The position numbers were made by a program, and so were the translations under genes. Source: Desulfarculaceae bacterium (GTDB lineage: Bacteria > Desulfobacterota > Desulfarculia > Desulfarculales > Desulfarculaceae). Taken from it: a stretch of DNA of 52,642 nt. The notes beneath the pieces were generated by a model that did no database searches, was not told where the DNA came from, and saw only the letters and a list, made by a program, of their open reading frames with translations. Every line of letters starts with the position of its first letter. The stretch's first letter is position 1. Location of the stretch: positions 1 through 52,642 of the forward strand of contig JAIPDO010000026.1 in NCBI GenBank assembly GCA_021737645.1, read 5' to 3'. Below are positions 15,953 through 24,435 of the stretch, piece by piece.

Positions 15953-17467
15953 TCAATCTGCTTTGTGTGCTTCCGGTATCCGCGAAACAATCGGTAATTC
16001 CTTTGCCTCGGCCATTACCCGCTGGTGCAGTGCTTGATGCACCGCTTCTGCTTGGGCCAAGACCGTGGGATCCACCGGGGGGTGGTCGTGCAGGGTGGAG
16101 CTTTTCACCTTGCTGAAGAAGGGCTCCAACTGCTCCTTGTCCAGCTGCAGGATGGGAGCCAACTCCTCCAGGCAGGCCGCCGGTTGGCGGCAGAAACGGT
16201 CGTAGTCGAACAGTACGATATCGTCGGCGTGCTTGTTCAACACATAGTCGTAAACGCAGCCCCAGTAGCGGACCCAATAGGAGAAGTCGTCCAACTCTTC
16301 GGGGCTGCTGGGCAGGGCTTCATCGCAAAAAAGAAAGGGTTTCAGGTTGGCCCCGAACTCGTGGTGGCCCAGCCAGTTCATGTATCTCAAAGAAAAGGGG
16401 TCTTCCTGATGCGTTTTCACGAAACGCTGGTGCTGCACCATGAGTGATTTGGCGTGGTCCAGCGGGTTGCGAAAGGGCACCAGGATCACCGCCTCGGGGA
16501 AGGCGCGCTTTAGTGAGGCGATGCGCAGCAGGTTGCTGTTGTTCTTGGCCAGATAACGCAGGGGCGCCTTGCCCGAATCCTTGGCGATGATGTTGGACAC
16601 GTAGCGGCGGTACTGGATGAGCACCTCGCGGGGAGGTTTGTGGGGCGCTAGATGGCGCTCTTTAACATAGTTGTCCCGGTCAAAGGTCATCCAGAAGATT
16701 TCCTCAAAGGCCTCCGGGCTGTCGTAGTTCACCAAAAGCCGGTCCTTGTGGGCCCTCTCCTTGAGTTCGGCGTGTTGCCGGCGGCCCGAGGAAATGGATT
16801 TCCACAGGTTGGGCGCGGTGATAAAGGGCATGTCGCGGTAGGTGAGGGTGGCGAAACGGCTGCTGGCGTAGATCGCCTCCAACAGGATGGTGGTGCCCGC
16901 CCTGGCCAGGCCGGTGACGAACACCGGCGGCCCGGAAGGCTTGGGCAGCTTGCGGGCGCTGGCCAGGGAGCAGTCCAGATCAAAGGCCGCCTTGCGCACC
17001 AGGCGGCTGTCCAGGGCCAGGTGGTGCAATAGCTTGGAGCCCAGGTGGTAGTCGTTGCCCTGCTCCGGAGTCAGCTTGACCCTGGCCACGGCGTAGGCCA
17101 TGCCCAAGACAGCGGCGATAATCTGCACCGAGGGCTCCAGCAGCATGGCCGCCGTCTGGGCGAAGCCGCCCAAAAACCACATTCCCACCAGGCAGAAGGC
17201 CAGGGCGAAGCCCGCAGCCATGATCGCGATGTACACCACGTTGAGCAGGCTGGCCGCCAGGATGCCCCCGGCATAGTGGGGCAGGATTTTTTCTTTCCAG
17301 TGATCAGAGATTCTGGAGGATCTGACCACCCCCATGACCTTTTGGGTGGTCATTTTCAGGTGGTTCAGATTTTCCATCAAGGGCAGGGCGCGGAACAACT
17401 CCACGAAAACCACCACCCCCGGCAGGCAGGCCAGGGATTGGAGGGCCCAATTAGTCCAGGGGGTCAT
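15953..17467 (-). CDS. Membrane-anchored PAPS-dependent sulfotransferase
   Basis: The 504-residue protein has two or three membrane segments in the first ~140 residues (LLNVVYIAIMAAGFALAFCL, FAQTAAMLLEPSVQIIAAVL) and then a cytosolic-type sulfotransferase domain. The 5'-phosphosulfate loop is VTGLARAGTTIL (residues ~183-194) and the 3'-phosphate site is VPFRNPLDHAKSL (~343-355). The enzyme should transfer sulfate from PAPS to a lipid, glycan or other acceptor at the membrane. Its start overlaps the end of the small membrane gene by 17 bases, and an APS kinase follows 47 bases later. The acceptor is unknown. Confidence 0.85.
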   Translation of the reverse strand: MTPWTNWALQSLACLPGVVVFVELFRALPLMENLNHLKMTTQKVMGVVRSSRISDHWKEKILPHYAGGILAASLLNVVYIAIMAAGFALAFCLVGMWFLGGFAQTAAMLLEPSVQIIAAVLGMAYAVARVKLTPEQGNDYHLGSKLLHHLALDSRLVRKAAFDLDCSLASARKLPKPSGPPVFVTGLARAGTTILLEAIYASSRFATLTYRDMPFITAPNLWKSISSGRRQHAELKERAHKDRLLVNYDSPEAFEEIFWMTFDRDNYVKERHLAPHKPPREVLIQYRRYVSNIIAKDSGKAPLRYLAKNNSNLLRIASLKRAFPEAVILVPFRNPLDHAKSLMVQHQRFVKTHQEDPFSLRYMNWLGHHEFGANLKPFLFCDEALPSSPEELDDFSYWVRYWGCVYDYVLNKHADDIVLFDYDRFCRQPAACLEELAPILQLDKEQLEPFFSKVKSSTLHDHPPVDPTVLAQAEAVHQALHQRVMAEAKELPIVSRIPEAHKAD

Positions 17468-17675
17468 CTTCCTGGTTTTCCTGCTTTTTCTTGCCTATGC
17501 CAAAGAGCCGTTTGATGGGGTACCAGAAGAAGGCGAGTATGGCCAAAATTACGGAGAAGACAACCCCCAGGATGGCGCCGATGGCCCCCAGGCCCAAGCC
17601 GGGGCCCACGTAGGCCTGGGCGGTGCCGGGGAGCAGAACCAGCAGGGCGGCGACGGCCAGCAAGGCTATTTGCAT
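17451..17675 (-). CDS. Small membrane protein of the sulfation operon
   Basis: This 74-residue protein has a signal-like first segment (MQIALLAVAALLVLLPG...AQA), then YVGPGLGLGAIG, a second hydrophobic helix (VVFSVILAILAFFWYP) and a basic, acidic-ended tail. Small proteins with an AYVGPG motif after the signal peptide recur in bacterial gene neighbourhoods for envelope sulfate or phosphate chemistry; that is my recollection of context and not proof of function. AAGGAG lies eight bases before the ATG. Its start overlaps the arylsulfotransferase-like gene by 10 bases and its end overlaps the sulfotransferase by 17. Confidence 0.75.
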   Translation of the reverse strand: MQIALLAVAALLVLLPGTAQAYVGPGLGLGAIGAILGVVFSVILAILAFFWYPIKRLFGIGKKKQENQEDDPLD

Positions 17676-19231
17676 TTGGGCAACTCCTTGAAATAGTCCA
17701 GCGGCAAACTCTTTGCCTCGGAGAGGCTCAGGAAACGGTTCTTGTCGTCATATAGGTTGAGGAACTCGAAGACCACCTTGCCGCTCTTATCCACCTCGAA
17801 TACGCGACCCTGTTGGGGGGAGGTTATCAGTACGCCCCCGTCGGGCAGGAACTGGTGCTTCCCCTGAATGTGACTGTAGAAATTGTACTTCCTGCCGTCC
17901 AGCAAGACCTTGCTCTTGTAGGTCTTGGGGTCGATCTCGATTATGGTGGAAAAATCGCGGTGCATGTTGTTGTCATAAACCGTGATGACCCCCCGCGTGT
18001 TCCAGTCCGGGTCGTGCTGGCGTCTGGTCTGGCCCTGCCGCCACCATTTCACCTTGAGGGTGTCTGGGTCCAGCACGAACACCAGGTCCACCGAGCGCAG
18101 GGAGACCAGAAGGTCGCCCGCCTTGAAGCCGGGGTAAAGGTGGGCCAGGGACTTGGGCAGGGGGTCGATGTCGTTGGGGTGCCACTGGCCGCCGCCGTCC
18201 ACCACCCAGGTGGAGCGGGAATGCTCGTCGAGCTGGCGGATGCCGAATATGTCTATGCCCGGGTTGGCGGCGATAACCGACTCCAGGGGAATGGCCCTGA
18301 TGATCTTGCCGGTGGCGTCGTCCACCTGCACCAGGCAATCCTTGCGGTTGGGGTCGTCGGCGGTGGGGCCCCACACCCACAGGGTGCCGTCGTCGCTCAG
18401 GGTGACGGAGTGGTGGAAGCCGCCCCGCAGACGCCAGACGATGTTGCCGCACCAATCGTACTTGGTCAGGGAGGTGCCGTTGTCGTAGGCGGCGTAGATG
18501 GAGCCGTCGCGGCCTACGTCAAAGCCGTGGGGGAACACGTTGGCGTCGTCGCGATGCTCCCAGGGCACGTCCTCCTGGCTGGGCTTCCAGATGTGCACTA
18601 CCTTGCCGTCGGGGCCCAAAAGCACCGCGCCGTAGCGCTTGTCGTCAAAGTCGAAGGTGGCGAATATCACCCGGTAGGCCTTGGGGGCGTCCGGGGAGAG
18701 GTAATACTTGGGTGGCAGGCGACGCGAGCGGATGGGCAGGCCTTCCAGGCTTTGGTAGGTGCGGTTGCCGGGGGCCTTGAGCTTCACGGTCACCAAGTGC
18801 CGGGCGGGCACAATGTCCAGATCGTTGGCCAGTTTGTCCTCCAGGGTGGTAAAGCCCTCGCCCCGGAACCAAGCCTCGAACTGCTGCACTATGGGATAGG
18901 GCCAAGCCCGGGTGCCGTAGACGTACAGGCCCACCCCGAAGCCGATCAACAGCACCAGCCAACCGGCGGCCATGCCCCGCCAAAAGGAAACGCGGGCCAC
19001 GTAGGGCCAAAAGCGAGCCACTCCGGCCCAGAAGTCCCGGCCCGTGCGCCGCACCAACATGGCAATCAGCTCGCCGAACATCCAAAAAATCAGGCCGCCG
19101 CCCAGCGCCCCGGCCGGAACGCGCACGGCGGCTTCGTCCCACCCGTGGCTGCCCAGCCAAAAAAGTTGGATGATTACGCCGATCAGGGCACCAAGCAGTG
19201 CCAGCGGAATACGGGAGAAAAATGCGTGCAT
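17666..19231 (-). CDS. Membrane-anchored arylsulfotransferase-like beta-propeller protein
   Basis: The ~521-residue protein has four hydrophobic segments near the N-terminus (to about residue 125), then a large propeller-like domain with repeated blades: FPHGFDVGRDGSIYAAYDNG, FHHSVTLSDDGTLWVWG, GKHQFLPDGGVLITSPQQG and GRVFEVDKSGKVVFEF. This matches the arylsulfotransferase (ASST) superfamily, whose members move sulfate between aryl groups outside the cytoplasm with a histidine intermediate. Several histidines (HH, SHIQGKH) could serve, but I cannot assign the catalytic one. The ATG at 19231 is preferred to the upstream TTG at 19288. It is the first gene of the unit with the sulfotransferase and cysC. 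Confidence 0.78.
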   Translation of the reverse strand: MHAFFSRIPLALLGALIGVIIQLFWLGSHGWDEAAVRVPAGALGGGLIFWMFGELIAMLVRRTGRDFWAGVARFWPYVARVSFWRGMAAGWLVLLIGFGVGLYVYGTRAWPYPIVQQFEAWFRGEGFTTLEDKLANDLDIVPARHLVTVKLKAPGNRTYQSLEGLPIRSRRLPPKYYLSPDAPKAYRVIFATFDFDDKRYGAVLLGPDGKVVHIWKPSQEDVPWEHRDDANVFPHGFDVGRDGSIYAAYDNGTSLTKYDWCGNIVWRLRGGFHHSVTLSDDGTLWVWGPTADDPNRKDCLVQVDDATGKIIRAIPLESVIAANPGIDIFGIRQLDEHSRSTWVVDGGGQWHPNDIDPLPKSLAHLYPGFKAGDLLVSLRSVDLVFVLDPDTLKVKWWRQGQTRRQHDPDWNTRGVITVYDNNMHRDFSTIIEIDPKTYKSKVLLDGRKYNFYSHIQGKHQFLPDGGVLITSPQQGRVFEVDKSGKVVFEFLNLYDDKNRFLSLSEAKSLPLDYFKELPKCK

Positions 19232-19609
19232 CGTGCCGAAGTTTCCCTCAAGGGGTGGCTTGCGTCCGACGATTACCACCGTTATCAAACCGATACCAAG
19301 GCCCCGGCTTGGATGAAGCCCGCAGCTAATCTATCATTTTTATGAAAGATGGCAACCAGTCAGGCGACAAGACCGGCGCTTTGCAAGCGCCTGCCCACGG
19401 CGCGGCGGCCCCAACAGCCCGCCCGCCGCGCCGTGGGCAGGCAAGCCTCCTGCGAGAGGCCGGGCGCGGAGAATAAGACAAAGCCCTGGGCCGCCGCAGC
19501 GCTTGCCATGGAACATCAGGGCTTCGCTAGGGGTTCCTTTTTGATCGGGATTGTTTTATGTTAACGGCCGAAGCACGCCCCTAATCCCTTATCCTGCCCG
19601 GAGGGAGAT
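19232..19609. other. Divergent intergenic region
   Basis: This 378-base region separates the sulfation operon (minus) from the exported protein at 19610 (plus). It holds a very strong inverted repeat (19389-19442, listed separately) and presumably both promoters. A 71-codon frame at 19349-19564 spans the repeat and has low-complexity composition, so it is not called. Confidence 0.5.
19389..19442. repeat. Perfect 18-bp inverted repeat
   Basis: GCCTGCCCACGGCGCGGC at 19389-19406 and its exact complement at 19425-19442 flank an 18-base spacer. No T run follows on either strand, so this is not a standard terminator. It could be a cruciform, a regulatory hairpin or a remnant of a small repeat element. 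Confidence 0.8.
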
Positions 19610-20185
19610 ATGAAACGACTTCTGTTGTTGCTCGCCGCCGCCTGTCTGATCCTGGGATCTCCCGCGATTTCCCTGGCCGATCAACCCACCCAGTTGTTGC
19701 AGGAAACCATCAAAACTTGGCAAGATGGTAAGCCCAAGGAAGCCTTGCAGCAGGCTGACCAGGCCATCCAGCTAATCTGGAACAAGGTCCCCCTGTATGT
19801 GCAAAAGGCGGTGTTGACCGAAACCAAGGCCCAGAGCTACGGCATCTACACGCCTCGGACCGACAACGTCTACCAAGCCAAAAAGGCCACCATCCTGCTC
19901 TACTTGGAACCGGTGGGCTACCGCATCAACAAGGCCCCGGACGGTTTCCATACCTTCGGTTTCACCGCCGACCTGGCCATAATGGACCCCAAGGGCAACA
20001 TTCTGCTGGGCAAGGAAAACTTCATGTCCGTGGACTTCAAGAGCCGGAGCTTCAACCGGGAAATCTTCTTGAACATCACGGTGAACATCGGTGGCATACC
20101 GCCCGGCGATTATCTGCTGGGCCTGCGCATAAAGGACACCGGCGGGCAAAGCACCCCGCTGCGGGTGCCTGTCACCTTTAAATAG
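19610..20185 (+). CDS. Exported protein of unknown function
   Basis: The 191-residue protein has a signal peptide (MKRLLLLLAAACLILGSPAISLA) and a mature domain ending in a beta-sandwich-like segment (NITVNIGGIPPGDYLLGLRIKD). An early helical stretch (QLLQETIKTWQDGKPKEALQQADQAI) resembles a single TPR-type helix pair. It may be a periplasmic or outer-membrane associated protein. GGAGGG lies close upstream of the ATG. I do not recognise the family. Confidence 0.65.
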   Translation: MKRLLLLLAAACLILGSPAISLADQPTQLLQETIKTWQDGKPKEALQQADQAIQLIWNKVPLYVQKAVLTETKAQSYGIYTPRTDNVYQAKKATILLYLEPVGYRINKAPDGFHTFGFTADLAIMDPKGNILLGKENFMSVDFKSRSFNREIFLNITVNIGGIPPGDYLLGLRIKDTGGQSTPLRVPVTFK

Positions 20186-20261
20186 GCTTCGACCGGGGGC
20201 GGATAGAGCCGTCCGGCTCCCGGCCCGCTTTCATCCGTGTACCCCGGGGCGCCAAGGCGCT

Positions 20262-20759
20262 CTAGGCCGTGGCCGAGTCTCGCTCGTCCTGCCACTGGAA
20301 CAGCCGCTTGAGGCGCTCCCAGAACTGGCCGCCCAGCACGAACAGGCTCACTATGCCCAGCATCTCTCCGGCCGCCATGGTCCAGGCCAGGAAGTGGATG
20401 GTGGCGTTGTCCGGCACAAAAAAGAGCAGATAGACCAGCACAGCGTAATAAGGCAAAAAGCTGATGACCAGCAGCCACACCCCAAGCAGGTGCCGGGCCC
20501 GGCTGATCGGCTGGGGTGGGGCGGCCTCGCGGCGGAACCAGGAGGCGAACTTCTGTTTAAGGGCCGCCATAAACGGCTTGCCCAAAAGCACAGCCGCGCC
20601 CCAGAAGGACACCTCGCCCGAGGTCAAGAACACGACGGCCAGGGTGCCCATCTCTGCCAGGTCCATGCCGAAGAAGGGAAGCAGGGCCACGATGACGATG
20701 GGTGCCAGACTGTAGATGAACAGGGACAGCCCCAGGTAGTATTTCCAGTCTTTGGTCAT
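20262..20759 (-). CDS. Four-helix membrane protein, duplicated transporter-suffix-like domain
   Basis: The ~165-residue protein has four membrane helices arranged as two similar halves: YYLGLSLFIYSLAPIVIVAL...GEVSFWGAAVLLGKPF and LLGVWLLVISFLPYYAVLVY...GEMLGIVSLFVLGGQF. Each half resembles the two-helix transporter suffix domain, with the acidic GE at the start of the second helix. The role is unknown; these units are often appended to transporters. ATG at 20759 with GAGG close upstream is preferred; GTG at 20768 would add three residues. The DUF362-ferredoxin gene lies just upstream on the same strand, 27 bases away. Confidence 0.65.
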   Translation of the reverse strand: MTKDWKYYLGLSLFIYSLAPIVIVALLPFFGMDLAEMGTLAVVFLTSGEVSFWGAAVLLGKPFMAALKQKFASWFRREAAPPQPISRARHLLGVWLLVISFLPYYAVLVYLLFFVPDNATIHFLAWTMAAGEMLGIVSLFVLGGQFWERLKRLFQWQDERDSATA

Positions 20760-20786
20760 GTTCCTCACGCCTGGTTGCGTTGGGGG

Positions 20787-21857
20787 TTATACCAGTTGCA
20801 TGGCCTGTTCCGGGCACATTTCCTGACAGCAAAAACACACTATGCATTTATCCGGGTCGACCTTGGGCAGTTCTTCGTCAAAGGCCAGGGCCGAGGCGGG
20901 GCACTGGTCGATACAGGCCCCGCAACTGGTGCACTTGTCCGGGTCCGCCTGGGGCCGCAGCAGGGTGCGGCTTTCTATGAACTCCTGGATTTTTTCCGCG
21001 CCGGGCCGGTCCGGGCCTCCGGCGGGGGGCAGCTTGAAGCCTTGGATGGGCACGAGCTCGCCGATTATCTCGGTGGCCTCATCGCTGAATTCGCCCAACC
21101 CGGCCTTTTGGGCCGTGGCCAAAAAGCGCACCTGACCGGGATCGGCCACGCCCATGAGCCGGGCGATGGTCCCGTCCAGGGCCACCGCGTTGTCCGAGGC
21201 CAGGATCAGGTTCACATCCCGCAGCTCGGTGGAAGCCGGGCCGTTGCCCTCCATGCCCACGATGCCGTCGACGATGTACAGGTCCGGCACCCTGAGGCAA
21301 AACACCTCCACCAGCAGGTCGTTGAAGCGCCCCGGATTGCCGGCCAGTTTGTGCAACTTGGCCTTCTGGGCTCCCGGCAGGATGCCGAAGCTGTTCTTGA
21401 TGGCCCCGCTCAAAACGGTGAGGCCGTGGGTTTTGAACTTGGGCACCGAGATGACCACGTCCGCGTCCAGCACCGCCGTGGACACGCTGAGGGTTTCGCG
21501 GTATTCGGGGTTGAAGGCCACTTCCCGCGACTCGGCCCCTATATTCCGGTAGTGGCCCAGGGACGCCTCGGTGAGGCCGGAGTCACCAAAGGCCTTTTCG
21601 TTGGCCCCGTAGGTGAACACGCCGGGGTTGTCGCCCACGATCAACTGGGCCGGGTTCATGCTCTCTAGCTTTTTCACCACCGCCCTGAGCACCGTCGGGT
21701 GGGTGGTGATGGCCTCCTCGGACTTGGCGGTCCTGAGGACGTTGGGCTTTACTAAAACCTTTTTGCCCTCGATATCCAGAGGGAAAAGCTCGAAGGCCCG
21801 ATCAACGGCTTGCTGGCAGGTTTCATAATCGGCGGGATGGATCATGACTTTGGACAT
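20787..21857 (-). CDS. DUF362 protein with C-terminal 2x[4Fe-4S] ferredoxin domain
   Basis: The ~356-residue protein begins MSKVMIHPADYETCQQAVDR and has the DUF362 body (VLVKPNVLRTAKSEEAITTHP, IVGDNPGVFTYGAN, VISVPKFKTHGLTVLSGAIKN). The C-terminal ~60 residues carry two clusters: CTSCGACIDQCPASAL and CIVCFCCQEMCPEQAM. DUF362 proteins are iron-sulfur proteins of unknown reaction, frequent in anaerobes. The ATG at 21857 has AGGGGAG five to six bases upstream. Transcription probably comes from the 21858-22009 gap or from the DUF364-like gene upstream. Confidence 0.9.
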   Translation of the reverse strand: MSKVMIHPADYETCQQAVDRAFELFPLDIEGKKVLVKPNVLRTAKSEEAITTHPTVLRAVVKKLESMNPAQLIVGDNPGVFTYGANEKAFGDSGLTEASLGHYRNIGAESREVAFNPEYRETLSVSTAVLDADVVISVPKFKTHGLTVLSGAIKNSFGILPGAQKAKLHKLAGNPGRFNDLLVEVFCLRVPDLYIVDGIVGMEGNGPASTELRDVNLILASDNAVALDGTIARLMGVADPGQVRFLATAQKAGLGEFSDEATEIIGELVPIQGFKLPPAGGPDRPGAEKIQEFIESRTLLRPQADPDKCTSCGACIDQCPASALAFDEELPKVDPDKCIVCFCCQEMCPEQAMQLV

Positions 21858-22009
21858 GCGGCTCCCCTTCATGGAGATGTTGATGCGGGGCTGTCCTTGG
21901 TGCGCCCCGTTGGCCCTTATTATAGGCCGCTCCTAAGGGAAAAACCTTAGCCCTTTGGACGTGCCGCCGTCCAGATGTTAATGATCGGGTTTGGCCGTGC
22001 GCCCGGAAA

Positions 22010-22768
22010 TCACCGCAGACGCAGGTTTTTTTTGTCCACCAGGCGGCTGAATTGCCGGGTGCCGCCCGCCTCGGCCACCACCTGTAAAAGGGCCGGAGAA
22101 TCGCGCACCGTCACCCCGCTGAGCATGGTCACCGGGGTGCCCGAGAATATCTCCGGACACAGGGGGGTGCTGGGTCCCAACAGGACCACCTCGCGGCACC
22201 CGGCGCAGGCGGCCAGCAGCGGCTCCAGGCTTTGGTTGAGCAGGGTGGTGGAGCTGATGATCGCCACCTGGCATTGGGGGAGCAACTCTTTGGCCTGTTC
22301 CTGGGGCAGGATGTCGCCCTGGGGCAGGTCCACCCGCTCGAAGATGACCAGGCGCCGGGCCCGGCGGCGTACCTCGGGCACCAGAGGCCCAAAAAATCCC
22401 ACCATGCCCACGCTGTCCTCGCCGTTCAGGTCCAGGTGGTCCAGGACGTCGCCGGGGGCGGCGTCGGCCGGGCCGGGCGAGAGCAGGGCTCCGGCCACGG
22501 CCAAGCCCACCGCCGCCTCTATGGGGTCGCGGGAAGCGGCCAGCTCCAGCAGGGCGGAGGCCTCCTGCCCGGCCAGGGGGCGCTTGCCGCCGAACACGGA
22601 ACAGCCTCCCTGGGCCTGATCGTGAAAAGTGTAGGCCACCCCGGCCCGGCCGTCTTGGAGCATGGCCGCGGTGTAGCCCAGGCCCACCACCACCTTGGCC
22701 GCGCGGCCCTGGGCCTTGGGGCCCAGAACCGCGCTCAATTTGCGGATTATTGCCCCGGGCTCAAGCAA
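22010..22768 (-). CDS. DUF364-like (putative heavy-metal chelatase domain) protein
   Basis: The ~252-residue protein has an N-terminal DUF4213-like part (KVVVGLGYTAAML...YTFHD) and a C-terminal Rossmann-type DUF364 part (DSVGMVGFFGPLVPEVRRRA, CQVAIISSTTLLNQSLEPLL, VVLLGPSTPLCPEIF). DUF364 proteins are linked to metal or molybdenum cofactor handling by genome context, without proven chemistry. The start is a TTG that overlaps the end of the CGGC gene by eight bases; a poor Shine-Dalgarno makes translational coupling likely. No ATG occurs before the conserved glycine loop. Confidence 0.75.
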   Translation of the reverse strand: MLEPGAIIRKLSAVLGPKAQGRAAKVVVGLGYTAAMLQDGRAGVAYTFHDQAQGGCSVFGGKRPLAGQEASALLELAASRDPIEAAVGLAVAGALLSPGPADAAPGDVLDHLDLNGEDSVGMVGFFGPLVPEVRRRARRLVIFERVDLPQGDILPQEQAKELLPQCQVAIISSTTLLNQSLEPLLAACAGCREVVLLGPSTPLCPEIFSGTPVTMLSGVTVRDSPALLQVVAEAGGTRQFSRLVDKKNLRLR

Positions 22769-23126
22769 AGATGTTATCCGGGAAGTAGTGGTGGGTGCCC
22801 TCTATCACTTCGATGCCGCTCTTGGCCTGGATCTTGGTGATGATGGTGTCGGCGTGGGGGCAATGATCGCTCAGGCAGGGGCCGATGTGTATCTTGGTGG
22901 GCTTTTCCTCCATGGGCGCGTTCCACAGCTTCACCTGGGCCAAGCGGGTGATGATGGCCGCGCCGGGGCAGTCGCCGCAGCTCAGAAGGCCCATGACCTC
23001 GGCCTCGCCCTCGGGATAGCGGGCGAATTCGCCGTTTCGTCGATTGAAGCCCACCAGGCAACGCGAACAGCCTATGCACACATCGTCCATGGCTTTTTTG
23101 CAGCCGATGATCAGTATTTTTTCCAT
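22761..23126 (-). CDS. CGGC-domain cysteine-rich protein
   Basis: The ~121-residue protein starts MEKILIIGCKKAMDDVCIGC and contains eight cysteines, including CIGCSRCLVGF, LSCGDCPGAA and GPCLSDHCPH, matching the CGGC domain family. Such proteins are thought to bind metals or Fe-S clusters. GGAGAG lies eight bases before the ATG; the frame start at 23159 would add residues without a ribosome site. It is the first gene of the CGGC-DUF364 pair and a strong inverted repeat lies in its promoter region. Confidence 0.85.
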   Translation of the reverse strand: MEKILIIGCKKAMDDVCIGCSRCLVGFNRRNGEFARYPEGEAEVMGLLSCGDCPGAAIITRLAQVKLWNAPMEEKPTKIHIGPCLSDHCPHADTIITKIQAKSGIEVIEGTHHYFPDNIFA

Positions 23127-23176
23127 TTGTGCACTCTCCATGAAGATATGGGCCCCCATGGCAGGGGGCGGGTTTT

Positions 23177-23210
23177 AATCACCTAAATGTTATACAATAA
23201 TTAGGTGATT
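23177..23210. promoter_or_regulatory. Operator-like inverted repeat around a -10 element
   Basis: AATCACCTAA (23177-23186) and TTAGGTGATT (23201-23210) are exact complements separated by 14 bases. On the minus strand the spacer holds TATAAC, a plausible -10 for the CGGC-DUF364 genes. The placement suggests repressor binding over the promoter. Confidence 0.5.
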
Positions 23211-23282
23211 TGCGGTACCGCCCATCCAGCATTGCCGGACGCTTTGCCGTAACAACAAGTTGTTACTACTTAATTATGTGTA

Positions 23283-24431
23283 TTAGAATGCAGTGACGCG
23301 GTTGCGTCCGGCCTTTTTGGAGGCATAAAGCGCCTCGTCGGCCTGCTTGATAATCGATTCCAGCAGCCCCTTGGGGGCTTCTTCTCGTTGGTCCCGTTCG
23401 CTGTCCAGGCTGGTTACTCCCAGGCTGGCGGTGAAGTTGACCATCTTTCCACAATCGGCCACACAGGTGTTGGCCATGGCTGTCCTCAACCGCTCGGCCA
23501 CCTCCACTGCCTTGGTGGACTTGGTTTCCGGAAGCAGCAGGACAAACTCCTCGCCGCCCACGCGGGCGCAGATGTCCATCGAGCGCACTTGGCTGGTCAA
23601 CACCCGGCCGACTTCCGCCAATACCTTGTCTCCCACATCGTGCCCGTAATTATCGTTGATCTTTTTAAAGTGGTCCAGGTCCAACATTATCAAAGCGAGG
23701 CTGTGCCCGCGGCGAAGGGCGCGCTTGAGCTCGTTTTCCGCCAGCACATAAAAATGGCGGCGGTTGTACAGGCCGGTGAGATGGTCCGTGATGGCCATTT
23801 CCCGGTAGCGCTCCTCGCTTATCCTGAGGTCCTTTTCCACCCGCAGGCGGTTTTTAATTTCCTTGACCAGTTCCTGGTTCTTGGCGGTCAGCTCGGCCTC
23901 TTTTTGCTTCAGGGCCTCCACGCTGGAGGCCAGGCGCTCGGCCATGGCGTTGAAGGCTATAGCGAACTCGCCCATGAAGTCCACCCGCTGGGTGAAATCG
24001 CCGGCGGCCACCCGTTGGGTCTGCCAGGTGAGGTGCTTGAAATGGGATTGCAGCGTCTTTAGGGCCCCGGCCAAAAAGCCCTTGCCGGTAATCTTCACCG
24101 ATAAATCACCATTGGCCAGGGCCAATGCCGATTCCCTGATAGACCAGAGGGTATCTAAAAGCACCCGCAGGGATTGGTCCTGCGCCAAGAAGCCGTCCAT
24201 CTTCTTGGAGGGATGGTTGGTGTTGACCACCGCGTTCAGAAGGTCAATAGCCTCTTCCAACTCATCGGACTCGCTGGCCGGCGCGGGCGGCGGTAAAAGA
24301 TTGGCCTCGGTGGCCACGCAGGCGGCCATGAGGGCCAAGTGCTTCACCTCCTCTGGGCTGGGATCTGGTAAGGCCCTCTCCAACTCCCGGCCCAGGGCTC
24401 GGAGTTTTTCCAGGGTTATATCTTGAGCCAC
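23283..24431 (-). CDS. Diguanylate cyclase (GGDEF) with HAMP-like linker
   Basis: The 382-residue protein has an N-terminal helical part (residues ~1-110), a HAMP-like linker (LANGDLSVKITGKGFLAGAL, VAAGDFTQRVDFMGEFAIAF), a coiled coil (EALKQKEAELTAKNQELVKEI) and a GGDEF domain with an intact GGEEF active site at ~residue 290. The inhibitory I-site RSMD lies five residues before GGEEF, so it should make c-di-GMP and be product-inhibited. No membrane segment is seen, so it is cytoplasmic despite the HAMP-like repeat. The V4R sensor gene ends four bases before its ATG, so the two are co-expressed. Confidence 0.92.
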   Translation of the reverse strand: MAQDITLEKLRALGRELERALPDPSPEEVKHLALMAACVATEANLLPPPAPASESDELEEAIDLLNAVVNTNHPSKKMDGFLAQDQSLRVLLDTLWSIRESALALANGDLSVKITGKGFLAGALKTLQSHFKHLTWQTQRVAAGDFTQRVDFMGEFAIAFNAMAERLASSVEALKQKEAELTAKNQELVKEIKNRLRVEKDLRISEERYREMAITDHLTGLYNRRHFYVLAENELKRALRRGHSLALIMLDLDHFKKINDNYGHDVGDKVLAEVGRVLTSQVRSMDICARVGGEEFVLLLPETKSTKAVEVAERLRTAMANTCVADCGKMVNFTASLGVTSLDSERDQREEAPKGLLESIIKQADEALYASKKAGRNRVTAF

Positions 24432-24435
24432 GGCT

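Noticed and set aside
17813..19345. 510-codon open frame on the plus strand
   Set aside because: It is antisense to the ASST-like gene, which shows clear propeller repeats.
19349..19564. 71-codon frame across the inverted repeat
   Set aside because: It depends on reading through the GC-rich repeat and has Ala/Arg/Pro composition only.
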